This document shows, one piece after another, positions 49,700-60,879 of a DNA stretch of 64,000 bases. The notes beneath the pieces are model-generated. The model saw nothing but the letters and a program-made list of their open reading frames with translations. It searched no databases and was not told where the DNA came from. The DNA is from Macquaria australasica (Eukaryota; Chordata; Actinopteri; Centrarchiformes; Percichthyidae). The DNA lies in the NCBI GenBank assembly GCA_005408345.1, contig SEMN01000329.1, forward strand, positions 430,001 through 494,000. The letters run 5' to 3'. Every line of letters starts with the position of its first letter. Position 1 is the first letter of the stretch. The translations under genes were made by a program, and so were the position numbers.

Positions 49700-49965
49700 A
49701 AGTGGCTTTATGGATTGCCATGAAATCTGTTTGAGACATTAGGTCAGAAATTTCGATTCGTCCACTACTTTGGTTTCCCATCAGCCTGAACAGCACTTTG
49801 TGTTCAGTGCAAGTAGCAAATGTCAGCATAAAAGTGATATGCTGAACCAATGGTGAACATGGAAAATATTACCTGCTAAACGTCAGCATTTTAGCATTGT
49901 GAGCATTTTAGCATGCTGACGTTAGCAGTTAGCTGAAAGCGCTGTACAGTGACTTACACTTTTAT
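49700..49965 (+). repeat. Teleost interspersed repeat ('gctaa-cgtcagcat' type)
   Basis: In order: GCCATGAAATCTGTTTGAGA, ATTTCGATTCGTCCACTACT, TTGGTTTCCCATCAGCC, GGTGAACATGGAAAATATTA, CCTGCTAAACGTCAGCATTT and TAGCATGCTGACGTTAGC. This series is characteristic of a highly abundant repeat in percomorph fish. Confidence 0.75.
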
Positions 49966-50618
49966 TCCGTGGTCTCCCCAAGTTAAAAAATATCTGTAGT
50001 GTGCTACATATAGAACAGCAGATTGGGTTTATATTTTGCTAAACATGCCATGAATATGTGTCGAGCGTCATCTGTCAAGCTAGAGTAAGGCAAGAACACA
50101 CAGGCAGACAGTGAATGAGTTCGAACACACATCAGACACTGGAGATAGCATGTGGTGAAGGCATGTAGGTGTTGGAGCGTGAAGGGTTTTCCCTGCTAAT
50201 ACGGATATAATGATGTGACTATAACTATATCAGCGTCACTGTATGGGAGTGTGTCTGTGCGTACGTGCTGCCTGATCACAGGAACAGTTGTTTTGTTGAT
50301 CTGCTAGACAATTCTTCGTGACTCACACCTTCCTGAAAGAGAGAGTTAAAGATAGATAGAGGTAACAAGAGATAGACAGAGGTTGATAAACAGGAGGAGA
50401 CAACGGCCAGTGTGTTGTTTTGACTGCGCTGAGAGGGAAGTGAAGCCTAGTGAGTTGGCCTACATTCACGCAGAATTTATGTGTGAGGGGAAACAGAGAG
50501 ACAGCCCTGTGTCTATCTAATTATTCATCCACACACAGAGAGTGTGTGTGTAATGTTATTAGGCGTGTTTGTGTGTGCACATATGCCTTGGATTCTGTGC
50601 ATGATGCATGATCTACAT

Positions 50619-51334
50619 CAGTGATTCCCAATCAGGGTTACTTGTACCGCAGGGGGGACTGCAGGAGAAATTGTAGAGTAGCTCAGCTAATTTGAAAAAA
50701 TAGAAATAAACACTTGAATACTAGGCCTACGTGTTGTGATGTGTGAAACTAGTTAGCAAACTAGCAGAGAAGCCTACGTCAAAGTAATGCATGGTTGAAA
50801 AGTAATGTTGAAATAGTTAGCTAAAAGTAATGGACAAATGGTTTAAATATAAAAGTAACAGAAATGGTTGAAAAGGCTAAAAAGGATAAAGTTGAAACAG
50901 TTTGTTAGAAGCAATGGAAAAAACGATAAAATCTATCATCATTTTTTTCCATTGCTACTATGAATAAAAAGTGAAAATAGTTAGCTAAAAGTAACCAATA
51001 AATGCATTACATTTTTAAATAGTTAGCTAAATGTATAAAACAAAAGTCATAGATAAATGGTTGAAATATACCTAAGAATTGTTGAAAAGCCCAGCTTCTG
51101 CCACTCCAAGTGATAGTAGTACAAGTATGCAATTGATCAAACTGACCAAAACATTAGTTCAATTGAATGAAAACATTACTGCTTTATATAATTAATAGTG
51201 TTAAATAACATAGAATTTAAAATCAATTCAAATGTACACATGTGGAAGATGGCAATTGGTGTCGATGAGGGGTACTTGAGTTCAACTGACAGAAGTGTGG
51301 GGGTACGTCAGACACAAAAGGTTGGGAACCAGTG
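50619..51334. mobile_element. hAT-like non-autonomous DNA transposon, 716 bp
   Basis: The termini CAGTGATTCCCAATC and (other strand) CACTGGTTCCCAACC are near-inverted repeats of the hAT type CAGTGGTTCCCAACC. They are flanked by 8-bp direct repeats ATCTACAT (50611-50618) and ATCTAGAT (51335-51342), which differ at one base. The interior is AT-rich, has repeated TTAGCTAAAAGTAATG units and a 14-bp inverted repeat AGCAATGGAAAAAA near 50911-50965, and no transposase frame. Confidence 0.7.
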
Positions 51335-51340
51335 ATCTAG

Positions 51341-51364
51341 ATTGTGTGTGTGTGTGTGTGTGTA
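51341..51364. repeat. TG microsatellite abutting the hAT-like element
   Basis: A TG run that starts at the right-hand target-site duplication. Confidence 0.9.
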
Positions 51365-51613
51365 CATCAGTGTCTAGATGACACAATGTCACTCTCTTTT
51401 TTTCCAAGGTGACATACTTGATAACATTTTCACTTTCAGACTCTAAAAGCGGTATTAATCTCCATCAAATGTCCCAAAAGACACGCACACATCCTCACAA
51501 CATATCACAGCACAGTTGTCTCTGGCATTTCAGTGATTTAGAGCGTCATCCCTGGTTGCCACTAGCTTGAAGCTGTGATCTTCACATATATGACACCTCA
51601 GCTCAACAAGGTC

Positions 51614-51617
51614 CATG

Positions 51618-51647
<30 letters not shown>
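51614..51647. repeat. CA microsatellite
   Basis: An uninterrupted CA run. Confidence 0.9.
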
Positions 51648-51648
<1 letters not shown>

Positions 51649-53630
51649 AAGGGATGTCTCTGCTCTGCCTCTGCTGCCGTCACATTCTCACTTCCTGATT
51701 TAGACAGACAGAGACCAATCCTTTGGGACACAGACACACTTCTCTCTTTCGCTCCCTCGCCCCTTCCTCCATTCCTCCCCTTTTCTTGATCCGCTGCTCC
51801 CTCTCGTGGGGATGGAGGGAGGCGGGGCCAGAGGTTAGACAGATGGAGGCGGGTGATACACCGATACACAGCCAGTCTCAGGTTTGCTCCTGCGGGAATG
51901 GTGTGATGGAGAGGAGGAGAGAGAAGGGGAAGTAGAGGGAATAACATGGAAGTCCCACTCAGGTTTTTTTCTTACCAGTCATGAGAAGACAGAGAGAGGT
52001 CAGGCTTGTTATTAACAAAAATAGAAAAACAAAAAAGTGCCACGTATAGAAATTTTAAACATGGTGATATATTGATATTGTTTCACATATATTTTAAATT
52101 CTGTATCATTCATCTAATGGAAATATTCTACATGTCTTGGGAATCATATTTACTGTATACACATTTCCCCCAAATTTAGCCATATTTGGTATCTTTAGAA
52201 ACTTTGGGATCTCCACTAGAATTTAAAATAAAGTTATGTGAGTTTGAACAATGTTTGGCTGCACAGCATGAGATTGTAATGACTGAGGGGCTTGAATGTC
52301 ATCGCTTCACATGTTTTCGTCATGTCTGTCACCCTACTGAAGAGGCCAGGCATGTTGCAAGCACTATTCCCAATGTTTTTTTTCTTGTTCCACAACCTGC
52401 TATTGTAAAAACTCTGCATGCCTCAGTCTGATAGATACCACAAAATTCAACCCACACTCGGTATAAAATAGAGTGATGAGACTTAAAAATCGTCTCAACG
52501 ACGATTGCTTAAATAAGTCTCTTATTTTCGTATATTTTATTCAGTATTTATTTTTTTAACAATTAATGTTCTCTACTTTGTCTTTTTTCATTTTTTAATT
52601 GGGGGAGGTCCACTGTATAAGCCTAGCCACTGCTTCACATGTGTTATCTGTTTTTAAGTCCAAAATAATAACATAATTAAAAAATGTAATAATTACTGTA
52701 TATAAAATATGTGATTTTCTTTTAATGTTAAATAAAGCCTTGTTGAGATAAAAAAAATCTCTTCTTGAAGAGGTCAAGATAGGTAGCAATAACAATGAGT
52801 TACAAACAACATAAAACAGATCACACAAAATATGGCACAAATCATAAAAGCAATTATAAAATCATGAATAAAAATTCTAATATAATCAGATAAAAGATTT
52901 CATCCTATAAAACACCCTAAATAGTATCTTAAAACAGCCAAAGAAATGTCTAAAACCATGAAAATTAAAAAAAAAAGCAGCTTAATGAGACTAACACATT
53001 AAGATTCTCAGCCATAAGAGAGAGCCCACAGTTTCAGCAGCAATGATTTGAATTAACAGAACGAGACTAAAGTTTGCAATTTTGAGATCTAATCTAAACT
53101 GTGTATTGCACCCTTGTAGATTGTTAAACAAATGCAGCTAAAGGGGGAGGTAGGGAGTGAGAAAGAAAGAGAAGTGATAGAGAGAGAAGCAAGTTTGGAG
53201 TTGCAAAATCACAGTACATGAAATCGCTGGTGTAGAAAAAATAATAGTACATGAAATAACTGGTGTATTGTGATACATTGGACCCTACCTACCCTTTCCT
53301 ACCTGGGTCAACAGAGACAGAGACAGAGAAAGTTGACTTCTAGAGTGTTGTGGGGTTTCTTTTTCCTTCTTCCTGCTTGTTTCAACTGTCACTGCTGTCA
53401 ACAGCCGCTTTAGGTCACTGAGAGGCTACCGCTTCATCTACCTGTGTTTTAGCACATCACATGCCGCACTGCACCTAGCACAAACACACATACACACACA
53501 TACACTCAAAGGGAGAGTCCACTGGTCGAGGCAGATCAAGGAGCTGCACAGGAAACAGAGATTTGTTTATATGGATTGAGTGACCTGGCAAAGGTTGTCA
53601 ATTAAAGGAAGGAAGACAGGGAGAAGAAGA

Positions 53631-53675
53631 GAGGAGGAGGAGGAGGAGGAGGAGGAGGAGGAGGAGGAGGAGGAA
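53631..53675. repeat. GGA trinucleotide repeat
   Basis: About 14 GGA units, purine-only on the plus strand, within a longer purine-rich stretch. Confidence 0.95.
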
Positions 53676-54644
53676 GAGAGTTCTGTGAAGGCTTCTTGTG
53701 AAGAGGTGAAAATAATAGGTAAATAATAGATCCTAGAGATGAATTATTGAAGGAGTACATTGATGCTTTCATGCTGGGGAGCTGAGCTTACATTTTCTGG
53801 GTTCATTCATGAAAAGGTACATGGAGGAAAGATGAAAGGAGGATGAGAGGGTGAGGGAGAAAGAGGATGTTGTTGCCATGTCAGGTTTCAGTTGAGCGTT
53901 TGCTGCAATAATGTACAATTCCTTCCACCCCAACACTCTCACCGACACTCACCGACTCACTCATGGACACATTCATTGCTACACTCTATTCTTAGCATCT
54001 TAACTTAATTTCTATGTAATTTTATTAGTACAAAGAACCCTGGGAAGTACTGTTTACACTCAAAGAACTTATTTATTATTTCCGTTCCAAAGGATAGGAG
54101 CTTTCATGTTCTGTATTGATTGGAACAGTCAAACATAAAACTTCAGGAACCTCAGATCTCCTTGCATGCTTTAAAAAACACCCTATTTGATTTGGATCAC
54201 TGGTCTAGCTGACAGCGTTTCTAAAGCATTTTATTTGGTTGGAATTTTAGGATATATTGTGATCATCAGTGGCATCCGGTTTGTTATTTTATTTATCCAT
54301 TTTATGTATTTTATGTACTATCCTCATATCTGTTTTGTTGATCTGTGATTATTCTCTGTGTGTTATATGTAATGCAACCACTGCGTTCTACAGTATGTTG
54401 TATGTGTTGTTGCAATCCAGGTCAGGGCACTGGATCTCATCTTGTTTCATGTCTTATACTGTACACTAGGTGTGATTTCAGCCATTGTATATTATCAACA
54501 TCCTTGTGCTGTAATTTCCTCATCGTAGTACATGTTGCACTTTAATGCCATGTGAGGAGAAAGAAAAAGAGTCAGTGAGTCAACCTGAGACACTTTCTGG
54601 CAGCTCACATAGAAACTGAACACTAGACACAGACAGGACAACCC

Positions 54645-55151
54645 NNNNNNNNNNNNNNNNNNNNNNNNNNNNNNNNNNNNNNNNNNNNNNNNNNNNNNNN
54701 NNNNNNNNNNNNNNNNNNNNNNNNNNNNNNNNNNNNNNNNNNNNNNNNNNNNNNNNNNNNNNNNNNNNNNNNNNNNNNNNNNNNNNNNNNNNNNNNNNNN
54801 NNNNNNNNNNNNNNNNNNNNNNNNNNNNNNNNNNNNNNNNNNNNNNNNNNNNNNNNNNNNNNNNNNNNNNNNNNNNNNNNNNNNNNNNNNNNNNNNNNNN
54901 NNNNNNNNNNNNNNNNNNNNNNNNNNNNNNNNNNNNNNNNNNNNNNNNNNNNNNNNNNNNNNNNNNNNNNNNNNNNNNNNNNNNNNNNNNNNNNNNNNNN
55001 NNNNNNNNNNNNNNNNNNNNNNNNNNNNNNNNNNNNNNNNNNNNNNNNNNNNNNNNNNNNNNNNNNNNNNNNNNNNNNNNNNNNNNNNNNNNNNNNNNNN
55101 NNNNNNNNNNNNNNNNNNNNNNNNNNNNNNNNNNNNNNNNNNNNNNNNNNN
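54645..55151. other. Assembly gap (507 N)
   Basis: An unbroken N run; open frames spanning it are artefacts. A CA microsatellite (about 55160-55223) directly follows, probably the cause of the break. Confidence 1.
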
Positions 55152-55159
55152 CTGCAGAC

Positions 55160-55173
55160 AAACACACACACAC

Positions 55174-55223
<50 letters not shown>
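55160..55223. repeat. CA microsatellite at the gap edge
   Basis: About 30 CA pairs with single CG interruptions. The true length is unknown because of the gap. Confidence 0.9.
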
Positions 55224-55225
<2 letters not shown>

Positions 55226-57867
55226 ATACCCTGCTGCTGTACAGTAGACAGCTCCAGACATGCCAGGGCTGGATGTGCCCAAGAGGCAGAGCCTGTTCCC
55301 TGTCACCTATCAGCTGGTGGGAGACAGCAGGATGTGTGTGAGTGTGTGTTTGTGTGTGTCCCTGTGTGTGTTTGTACTGTGCATTATCTTTCTTTTCTTT
55401 TTTTTTTTTGTACATTTTTTTGCACTCCAGTCCCATTTTAAGTCTGAAAATTTTCATGACATATACAAACAAGACATACAAAACATACAAATAAGATCAT
55501 GGATGGAGCTCCACATGCACCATACTGTATATCAAAGGATTTATTTCATACTAATCATAAGTTTAGGTAAGTAAGGTTTTCTTGCATCAAACCAATATCA
55601 ATATATCGTATCTTCCACCTTGTCTGCATATTAACTGACACCACAGGGGTCCTAATGACGTGTGTTTGTGTGTATATGTAGGGGTGCCACGTGTGTGATG
55701 GATAATGAGGATGTACAATAAGCTATATGTGTTAATTTCTTGGGGGAAAAAAATATAATTTTTTGTAGGACATGACGGGACTATGAATAATATAATTATG
55801 AGATTATATCCATGCGAAAGGATATAAATGTAGGTTTTTATAGCAAAAAATTGTCTCACTTGGGTGTCATGGTGTCCTAGTGATTATGACCCACACCATA
55901 TAACCACTGCTGTCTAATTCTGGGCCGGCTGTTGCATGTCTTACCCATCTTACCTGTCTGTGTTTATACTGTTAACTTAAAGCAAAAATACCAAACCTGT
56001 GACTACACGTATGCAAACAGGACAAAAAGCTTTTGCAATCCTTCCTAACCTGGATAAAATTCTGCAATACTACAGTTTAACAGTCAGTAAGTAAGCTTGT
56101 GGATTTAGTGTTGGGGGTACTAACATGTCACAGGACATGCCAGGGAAGAATAAAGGAGACACGAGGAGGCAGCAGCCTACCCAGGACTGCTGGCACGGCA
56201 GCCAGGGGCGGGGCCAAGACAGCATGGCACACGTCGACCTCAGACCCCCCTCCTCCTCCCCCTTTCCCCACGGGCTCTGACAGGCAGCACGGGAACCCCT
56301 TGGCCCAGTGAGGGGTGGACAGCCATCTGACAACTCCCCACCTGCATGACCTTTACCATGCTTGACCCCCTGCAGGAGACAATCACCTCATAGCAAACAG
56401 CCCCACGGGAGATGTAGACACACAGCACAGTCAGGAAGACACACAAATAGACAGACATGCATGATGCACACACAGATTGACAGAAAGTTAGATGGAGGGA
56501 CAGTTACAAGTGACATGCATGTTCGTGATGAGTCATTCAAATCTGGCTGGCTGCTTTCCAACAACAAAGGGGCTCTCGCTTAAATAACATCGCAACTTTT
56601 CATCATAACAACAGTTTGTTCAGTCATTTAGTTGCTAAGATAGTCTATGAATTTGCTCAGTTTTGGAATCAACCATCTTGATTTGGACTAAACAAGCCAT
56701 TCAGTCGTGTGGGCACTGCCACTGGTAGGGCCTCATGGAGCAAATATGATTGTTCAGTCAGCAGTTCACATAAAGAATATTTTCTGTGTATTGCTCAATG
56801 AACATTTAACCAGTTTCAGGGTTCTAGACGGATGCAATAACAAAGTAGCGATGATGTTATACTGATTAGACTGTATTTTTAAGGTTGTTCAAGTTCAACA
56901 GACAAGTCATCATTGTAGAAGAATGACTGATGATGATGGGTTATTTTTGCCATTCCCAATACTTATATTTCAATACAGTACAATATTTCAGTGTGAACAA
57001 AAAAGTTCCCATTTGCTATTTTTTTTTTTTTCAAATTACATGGACTGTCACATGATCATTTTCTATATTATATTAAATATTGTTTATGTAACGATATATG
57101 GTGATATTATGACAACTTATTAGGTGGCCTACTTCTTGAGCTTCAAATTTCATAGATAAAATACTTTTCAAAGTTTATTCTTGACCTTGGAAACAGAAGT
57201 TGACAAAACAATCTCACCTCACCTCAGTTTTGCTCTTCAATGCTAAGTCAACGTGAACAATTTCCACAACAACTGGGCAAACTCTGTCTGCTGATGAAAA
57301 TCATGTGATATGATTGAAAGCCCCAGAACAGCTACTTAATTTACCTTGAGGTAAGATTATTTTGTCAACAAAATGCTTTTTGTTATTTCTGCTCTTCTGA
57401 ATATTTCATTGCAAAATATGCATTAAAATAATTTACATGTATACATGCACATACTCATCCACTCCATGTATATCCTTTCAATATTTATTTCTTTGCACTA
57501 TTTGTGTTGTTTACAAAAACCCTTGACTATATAGACATTTTATTTTTGTTATTGGTCATTGGTGCTTTTTATTATATATATTTATATATATATACACTTA
57601 TTTATTTCACACACTCGTGTACATAATAGTCCTGTCTATTCTTTTAGCTTTATTTGTTCAGCTTTTCTGTCCTTGTCGTTTGCTCTTATGTCTATTTCTA
57701 GCACATTAAGAGCAATGGAAAAATCGGAGTCACATTCCTTACACGTGTGTATTTCTGATTTATTACTGTTATTGTCATTAATATTATCACTATTGTCACC
57801 AGTAGCAGGAGTGAGTTTGGTGGAGACAGCACCAGTCACACGTCCACGAACAGAAGCAGTACCATAG

Positions 57868-57891
57868 ACATATATACGTGTATATACACAC

Positions 57892-57927
<36 letters not shown>

Positions 57928-57930
57928 TTG
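57868..57930. repeat. TA-TG compound microsatellite
   Basis: Mixed TATACG/TATACACA, then TA pairs, then TG pairs. It ends about 25 bp before the CCGCCATGGC patch upstream of znhit2. Confidence 0.9.
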
Positions 57931-57950
57931 AGCAGTACCACGGCTTTAAG

Positions 57951-58243
57951 CCGCCATGGCGTCATCAACAGGCGACACGACGGCGTCGGTGTAAATGCTG
58001 GGAAGTAAGTACAGTTTGTTCTGTAGGATATTGGCGCAGAAGAAAGCTTGTTACGTTGACGTTGTAAAGTCTTCTTGGTGACCTTAAAGGTACATTTAAA
58101 GCGGTTTACGGATGCAACGCGACGCCGGCGCCTCAAACTGTCACACTAACATCGCTTTGGTTTGTTCAGCTCTCAGGTCGCCTCTTCCGGACTAAGCGAC
58201 TTCCTCGTCCTTTTGCTACTACGTCGGTCCGGTCCACCCGCCA
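57951..58243 (+). promoter_or_regulatory. znhit2: znhit2 promoter and 5'UTR, with possible untranslated exon
   Basis: CCGCCATGGC at 57951 has a YY1-like core (CCGCCAT). A 12-codon upstream frame begins there (57956, stop TAA at 57992). A good donor (GGAA|GTAAGT, 58004/58005) and acceptor (TTTGTTCAG|CTC, 58169/58170) could remove 165 bp of 5'UTR. CG dinucleotides are frequent from here into the coding region. Confidence 0.45.
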
Positions 58244-59971
58244 ATGAATCCATTAATTAGACGGAGACTTCCTCCGTCTGTGAGGGCTCTCCTGACTGAC
58301 ATCGGTCCACAGACGGAGTGGACTGACCCGGAGCCCGACCCGGAGACCAGAGATGGGATTCTGCTCCCGTCCAGAGGAGCTGCTTCTGGGCCGGAGGAGC
58401 TTCTCACGCCGGCCGAGACACAACGGGGAGAGGCCGCAGCGGGTGGTAGTAACGACAGGAGGAGTGCAGTCTGCGTGTTGTGCAAATGCGAGCCCTCACG
58501 GTACACTTGCCCCCGGTGTAACCTGCCTTACTGTGGCTTGGCTTGCTACCAGAGCCCAGACCACTCCGTGTGCTCCGAGGGGTTTTACAAGGAGTCTGTT
58601 CTACAGGAGCTGAAAAACATGGGGAAAACAGAAAGCGAGGGGAGAAGGAAAATGCAGGAGGCTCTCGTAGGACTCAGACGAAAGGCGGAAAGGACGGATG
58701 GGGGGATGGAAAGTTTGTTGAAAGAAGCAGGTGTTGTGTCAGATGACGAAGGGGAAGAGAAAGTGCAGGTTGTGGAGCTCCTGTCCAGGTTAGCAGAGCT
58801 TCAACAGTCTGGAGATGGGAGTGCAACAGAGACTGAGGCTATCCTGAGGAAGCTTGAAGAGACTGGAGGAGGGGAGCTGCTGCCTGGAGACAAAGATGAG
58901 GACGCTGAAAGTGCAGAAGGGGAGCTGGACTTGGCTGATCGGCTCTCAGGGCTGGATATTGACAAACTTTCTGAAGAGGAGCTGTGGGACCTCCTCAACA
59001 GCAAAGAGAAAGAGATGTTTGTGGGCCTGATGAAGGGTGGAGCTCTTGGCGGGCTGGTTCCCCTGTGGAAGCCGTGGTGGGAGGAGCACGAGGAGGGAGG
59101 GAGAGCACTGGTGGAGGTGCTTGAAGAGGAAGTGAGCAAACGGGAGAGAGGAAATTCAAAAACTATGGATGAACGGGATGTTGATAATCAAGTCAAGACG
59201 TCTCAAGAGGTGGTTCAGAATCGGGGCAAATCAGCCACGAAGTTGAGAAAGATTAAAGGAGGAAACGGAAAGGAAACCGGCAAAGGCAAGGGAACTTCAA
59301 CAGTTCCCAGTGTCCCTCCAATTTCTGCAAAAATTCCAAAGTTGACTTCCTTATGCGCAAATCCATCTCCCCTGGTATGCTATGGTTTGGTCAATGCACT
59401 TTTTGGCTACACCTTCACCCTGTGCCTGTTTAACAGTGACACAGATTCACTGACGTTTGAGCTCTGTGACATGATTCTCGCTCTGTCTGAGGCACTGAAC
59501 TCAAGCAGGGCGTTCAACTCTGTCCAAGAGGCCTTAGACCGTGGCGAAACTCTCGTTTTGGGTGGAGGTTACCTCGACAAGGAGGATCCTCTTGCCCCGG
59601 CCAGGGCGGTGGAAGCTGTGGCTCACATCATGACTGGCAGAGACAGAAAGGATGCTACAGGATACTGCCTGGCAGCCTTGAGTCAGCTTCGCTCGGTGCT
59701 CTCCAAGGCCAGAACAACTCTGTCTAAAGAGGGAGAGGAAGGGGTAAGGAGACAGAAGTACTTCCTGGCAAGCAAGAAGTGTGAATTCTTTCAAGCCTGG
59801 GTGTTGGACAGTGAACACCGGATTCGTACACTAGCTATTGAGTTGTGGAGCGAACACGGTAAAAGAGAGAGTGTAAGGAGCAGCATGGAGAAAGCAAAGA
59901 CTGTAGTTGAGGAGAGCTTGAAGAAAGTTAAGAGCAAAGGGAAGAGCAAGTTAATTGAAGAACTGAGCTAA
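58244..59971 (+). CDS. znhit2: Zinc finger HIT domain-containing protein 2, single exon
   Basis: In mammals ZNHIT2 works with the R2TP/RUVBL1-2 chaperone complex in building U5 snRNP and other assemblies. The 575-residue frame is intronless, as in human. The zf-HIT domain uses Cys77, Cys80, Cys89, Cys92, Cys97, Cys101, His107 and Cys110 (SRYTCPRCNLPYC matches human ARYTCPRCNAPYC). LVPLWKPWWEE matches human LLPPWRPWW; the central VNALFGYTFTLCLF and late KYFLASKKCEFFQAW segments also match, and the end LIEELS matches LIEELPS. The middle is acidic (about residues 165-250), then Lys/Gly-rich. An in-frame TAA at 58193 with no ATG in between supports the start at 58244. It is longer than human (403) because of an N-terminal extension of about 70 residues and the acidic insert. 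Confidence 0.93.
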   Translation: MNPLIRRRLPPSVRALLTDIGPQTEWTDPEPDPETRDGILLPSRGAASGPEELLTPAETQRGEAAAGGSNDRRSAVCVLCKCEPSRYTCPRCNLPYCGLACYQSPDHSVCSEGFYKESVLQELKNMGKTESEGRRKMQEALVGLRRKAERTDGGMESLLKEAGVVSDDEGEEKVQVVELLSRLAELQQSGDGSATETEAILRKLEETGGGELLPGDKDEDAESAEGELDLADRLSGLDIDKLSEEELWDLLNSKEKEMFVGLMKGGALGGLVPLWKPWWEEHEEGGRALVEVLEEEVSKRERGNSKTMDERDVDNQVKTSQEVVQNRGKSATKLRKIKGGNGKETGKGKGTSTVPSVPPISAKIPKLTSLCANPSPLVCYGLVNALFGYTFTLCLFNSDTDSLTFELCDMILALSEALNSSRAFNSVQEALDRGETLVLGGGYLDKEDPLAPARAVEAVAHIMTGRDRKDATGYCLAALSQLRSVLSKARTTLSKEGEEGVRRQKYFLASKKCEFFQAWVLDSEHRIRTLAIELWSEHGKRESVRSSMEKAKTVVEESLKKVKSKGKSKLIEELS

Positions 59972-60017
59972 ATAAGTCTGTCTTGAACATGTTGATGTTT
60001 GTGAAGGTTTGTGGTGT

Positions 60018-60023
60018 AATAAA
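60018..60023 (+). terminator. znhit2: znhit2 polyadenylation signal
   Basis: AATAAA 47 bases past the stop codon, followed by a T-rich stretch (TTGTCTTCTTTTTGTG). Confidence 0.75.
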
Positions 60024-60490
60024 AATACATGAAAACCTTAATTGTCTTCTTTTTGTGAAATTCAGTCACTAAAAGGTCATTACTGGTCTGTTCTTAATAA
60101 ACTGTTAAACACTGTTCTGGATGAGTTTAGCAATATAAATAAAGTTTAATGTTATCACAACAAAATATAAGCAGACTTTTTAAGGATTTCTTGCATTACA
60201 TATTGGAATTGTAGTTTAAAGGTTTAACAAGCACAAACAAGCAGAGCTAGCGTGTACAATTATGACAAGTGAGAATAGTAAATGAGACAAATGAATACAT
60301 TTACATTATAATAGCAGTGGAGTATTTCGTTATGTAGGTATTTACATTTTTGTTGGATCTGGTGGTGTGAGCATAAAAGTTTAAAATGTAAGACCAAGTA
60401 GGTGTACGCTGAATAAGATGCCTGAGACAATGACAATATTTTCATTTGGCTATGTGGGTTATTTTACAACATTATATTCATGGCACTATC

Positions 60491-60545
60491 ATAATTATGA
60501 GATAAAAAGTCATATTTATGAGATAAAAAGTCATATTTATGAGAT
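60491..60545 (-). repeat. Inverted copies of the ATCTCATAATTATGACTTTT unit
   Basis: About two and a half units, ATGAGATAAAAAGTCATATT, in the opposite orientation to the main array at 60880-61515. Confidence 0.9.
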
Positions 60546-60879
60546 ACTTTCAAACAACAATGAGAGTAGCAGCTCTTTGGCATGAGTTCTGGTTAATTTG
60601 TCACAAATGGATTGTGAGCACATTGAGGACTTTAAACTTGGGTTTACAACAAATGAAATACTTCACTGCTTGCTGATTCACATGAAGGGATTGAAGAAGC
60701 AGTTCTGACGTAGAAAGAATAAAACCAATGTGACAGAGGTGGCGACCTTCATTGAACAGCAATTTAACTTAATCTTAACTTAAACATCAAACATTTACAA
60801 AATCAACTGTTATAGTTGCCTTATTTAGGATTGCACATCGTTTGCATGGGGTTACAGGTGGGGCGCATGCGCACTTTAT

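Larger units (their letters stand above)
38951..57900. other. Gene-poor interval between ppm1b and znhit2
   Basis: No open frame here has splice sites, length or similarity that would support a protein gene. The interval contains many CA/TG, TA and GA microsatellites, several teleost repeats, a hAT-like element (50619-51334), a sequence gap (54645-55151), and non-repetitive blocks (about 41700-42020, 43980-44450, 47640-48060, 48370-48600, 56090-56450) that could be regulatory. Confidence 0.6.

Noticed and set aside
54495..55490. Long minus-strand open frames of 213-331 residues
   Set aside because: They exist only because the N run contains no stop codons; the rest is translated CA repeat.
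57636..58136. A 166-residue minus-strand open frame upstream of znhit2, including a HTCKECDSDFS stretch that looks like half a zinc finger
   Set aside because: It reads through a TA/CA microsatellite, lacks the paired histidines of a C2H2 finger, has skewed Asn/Asp/Lys/Ser composition and no splice or similarity support. Probably chance.
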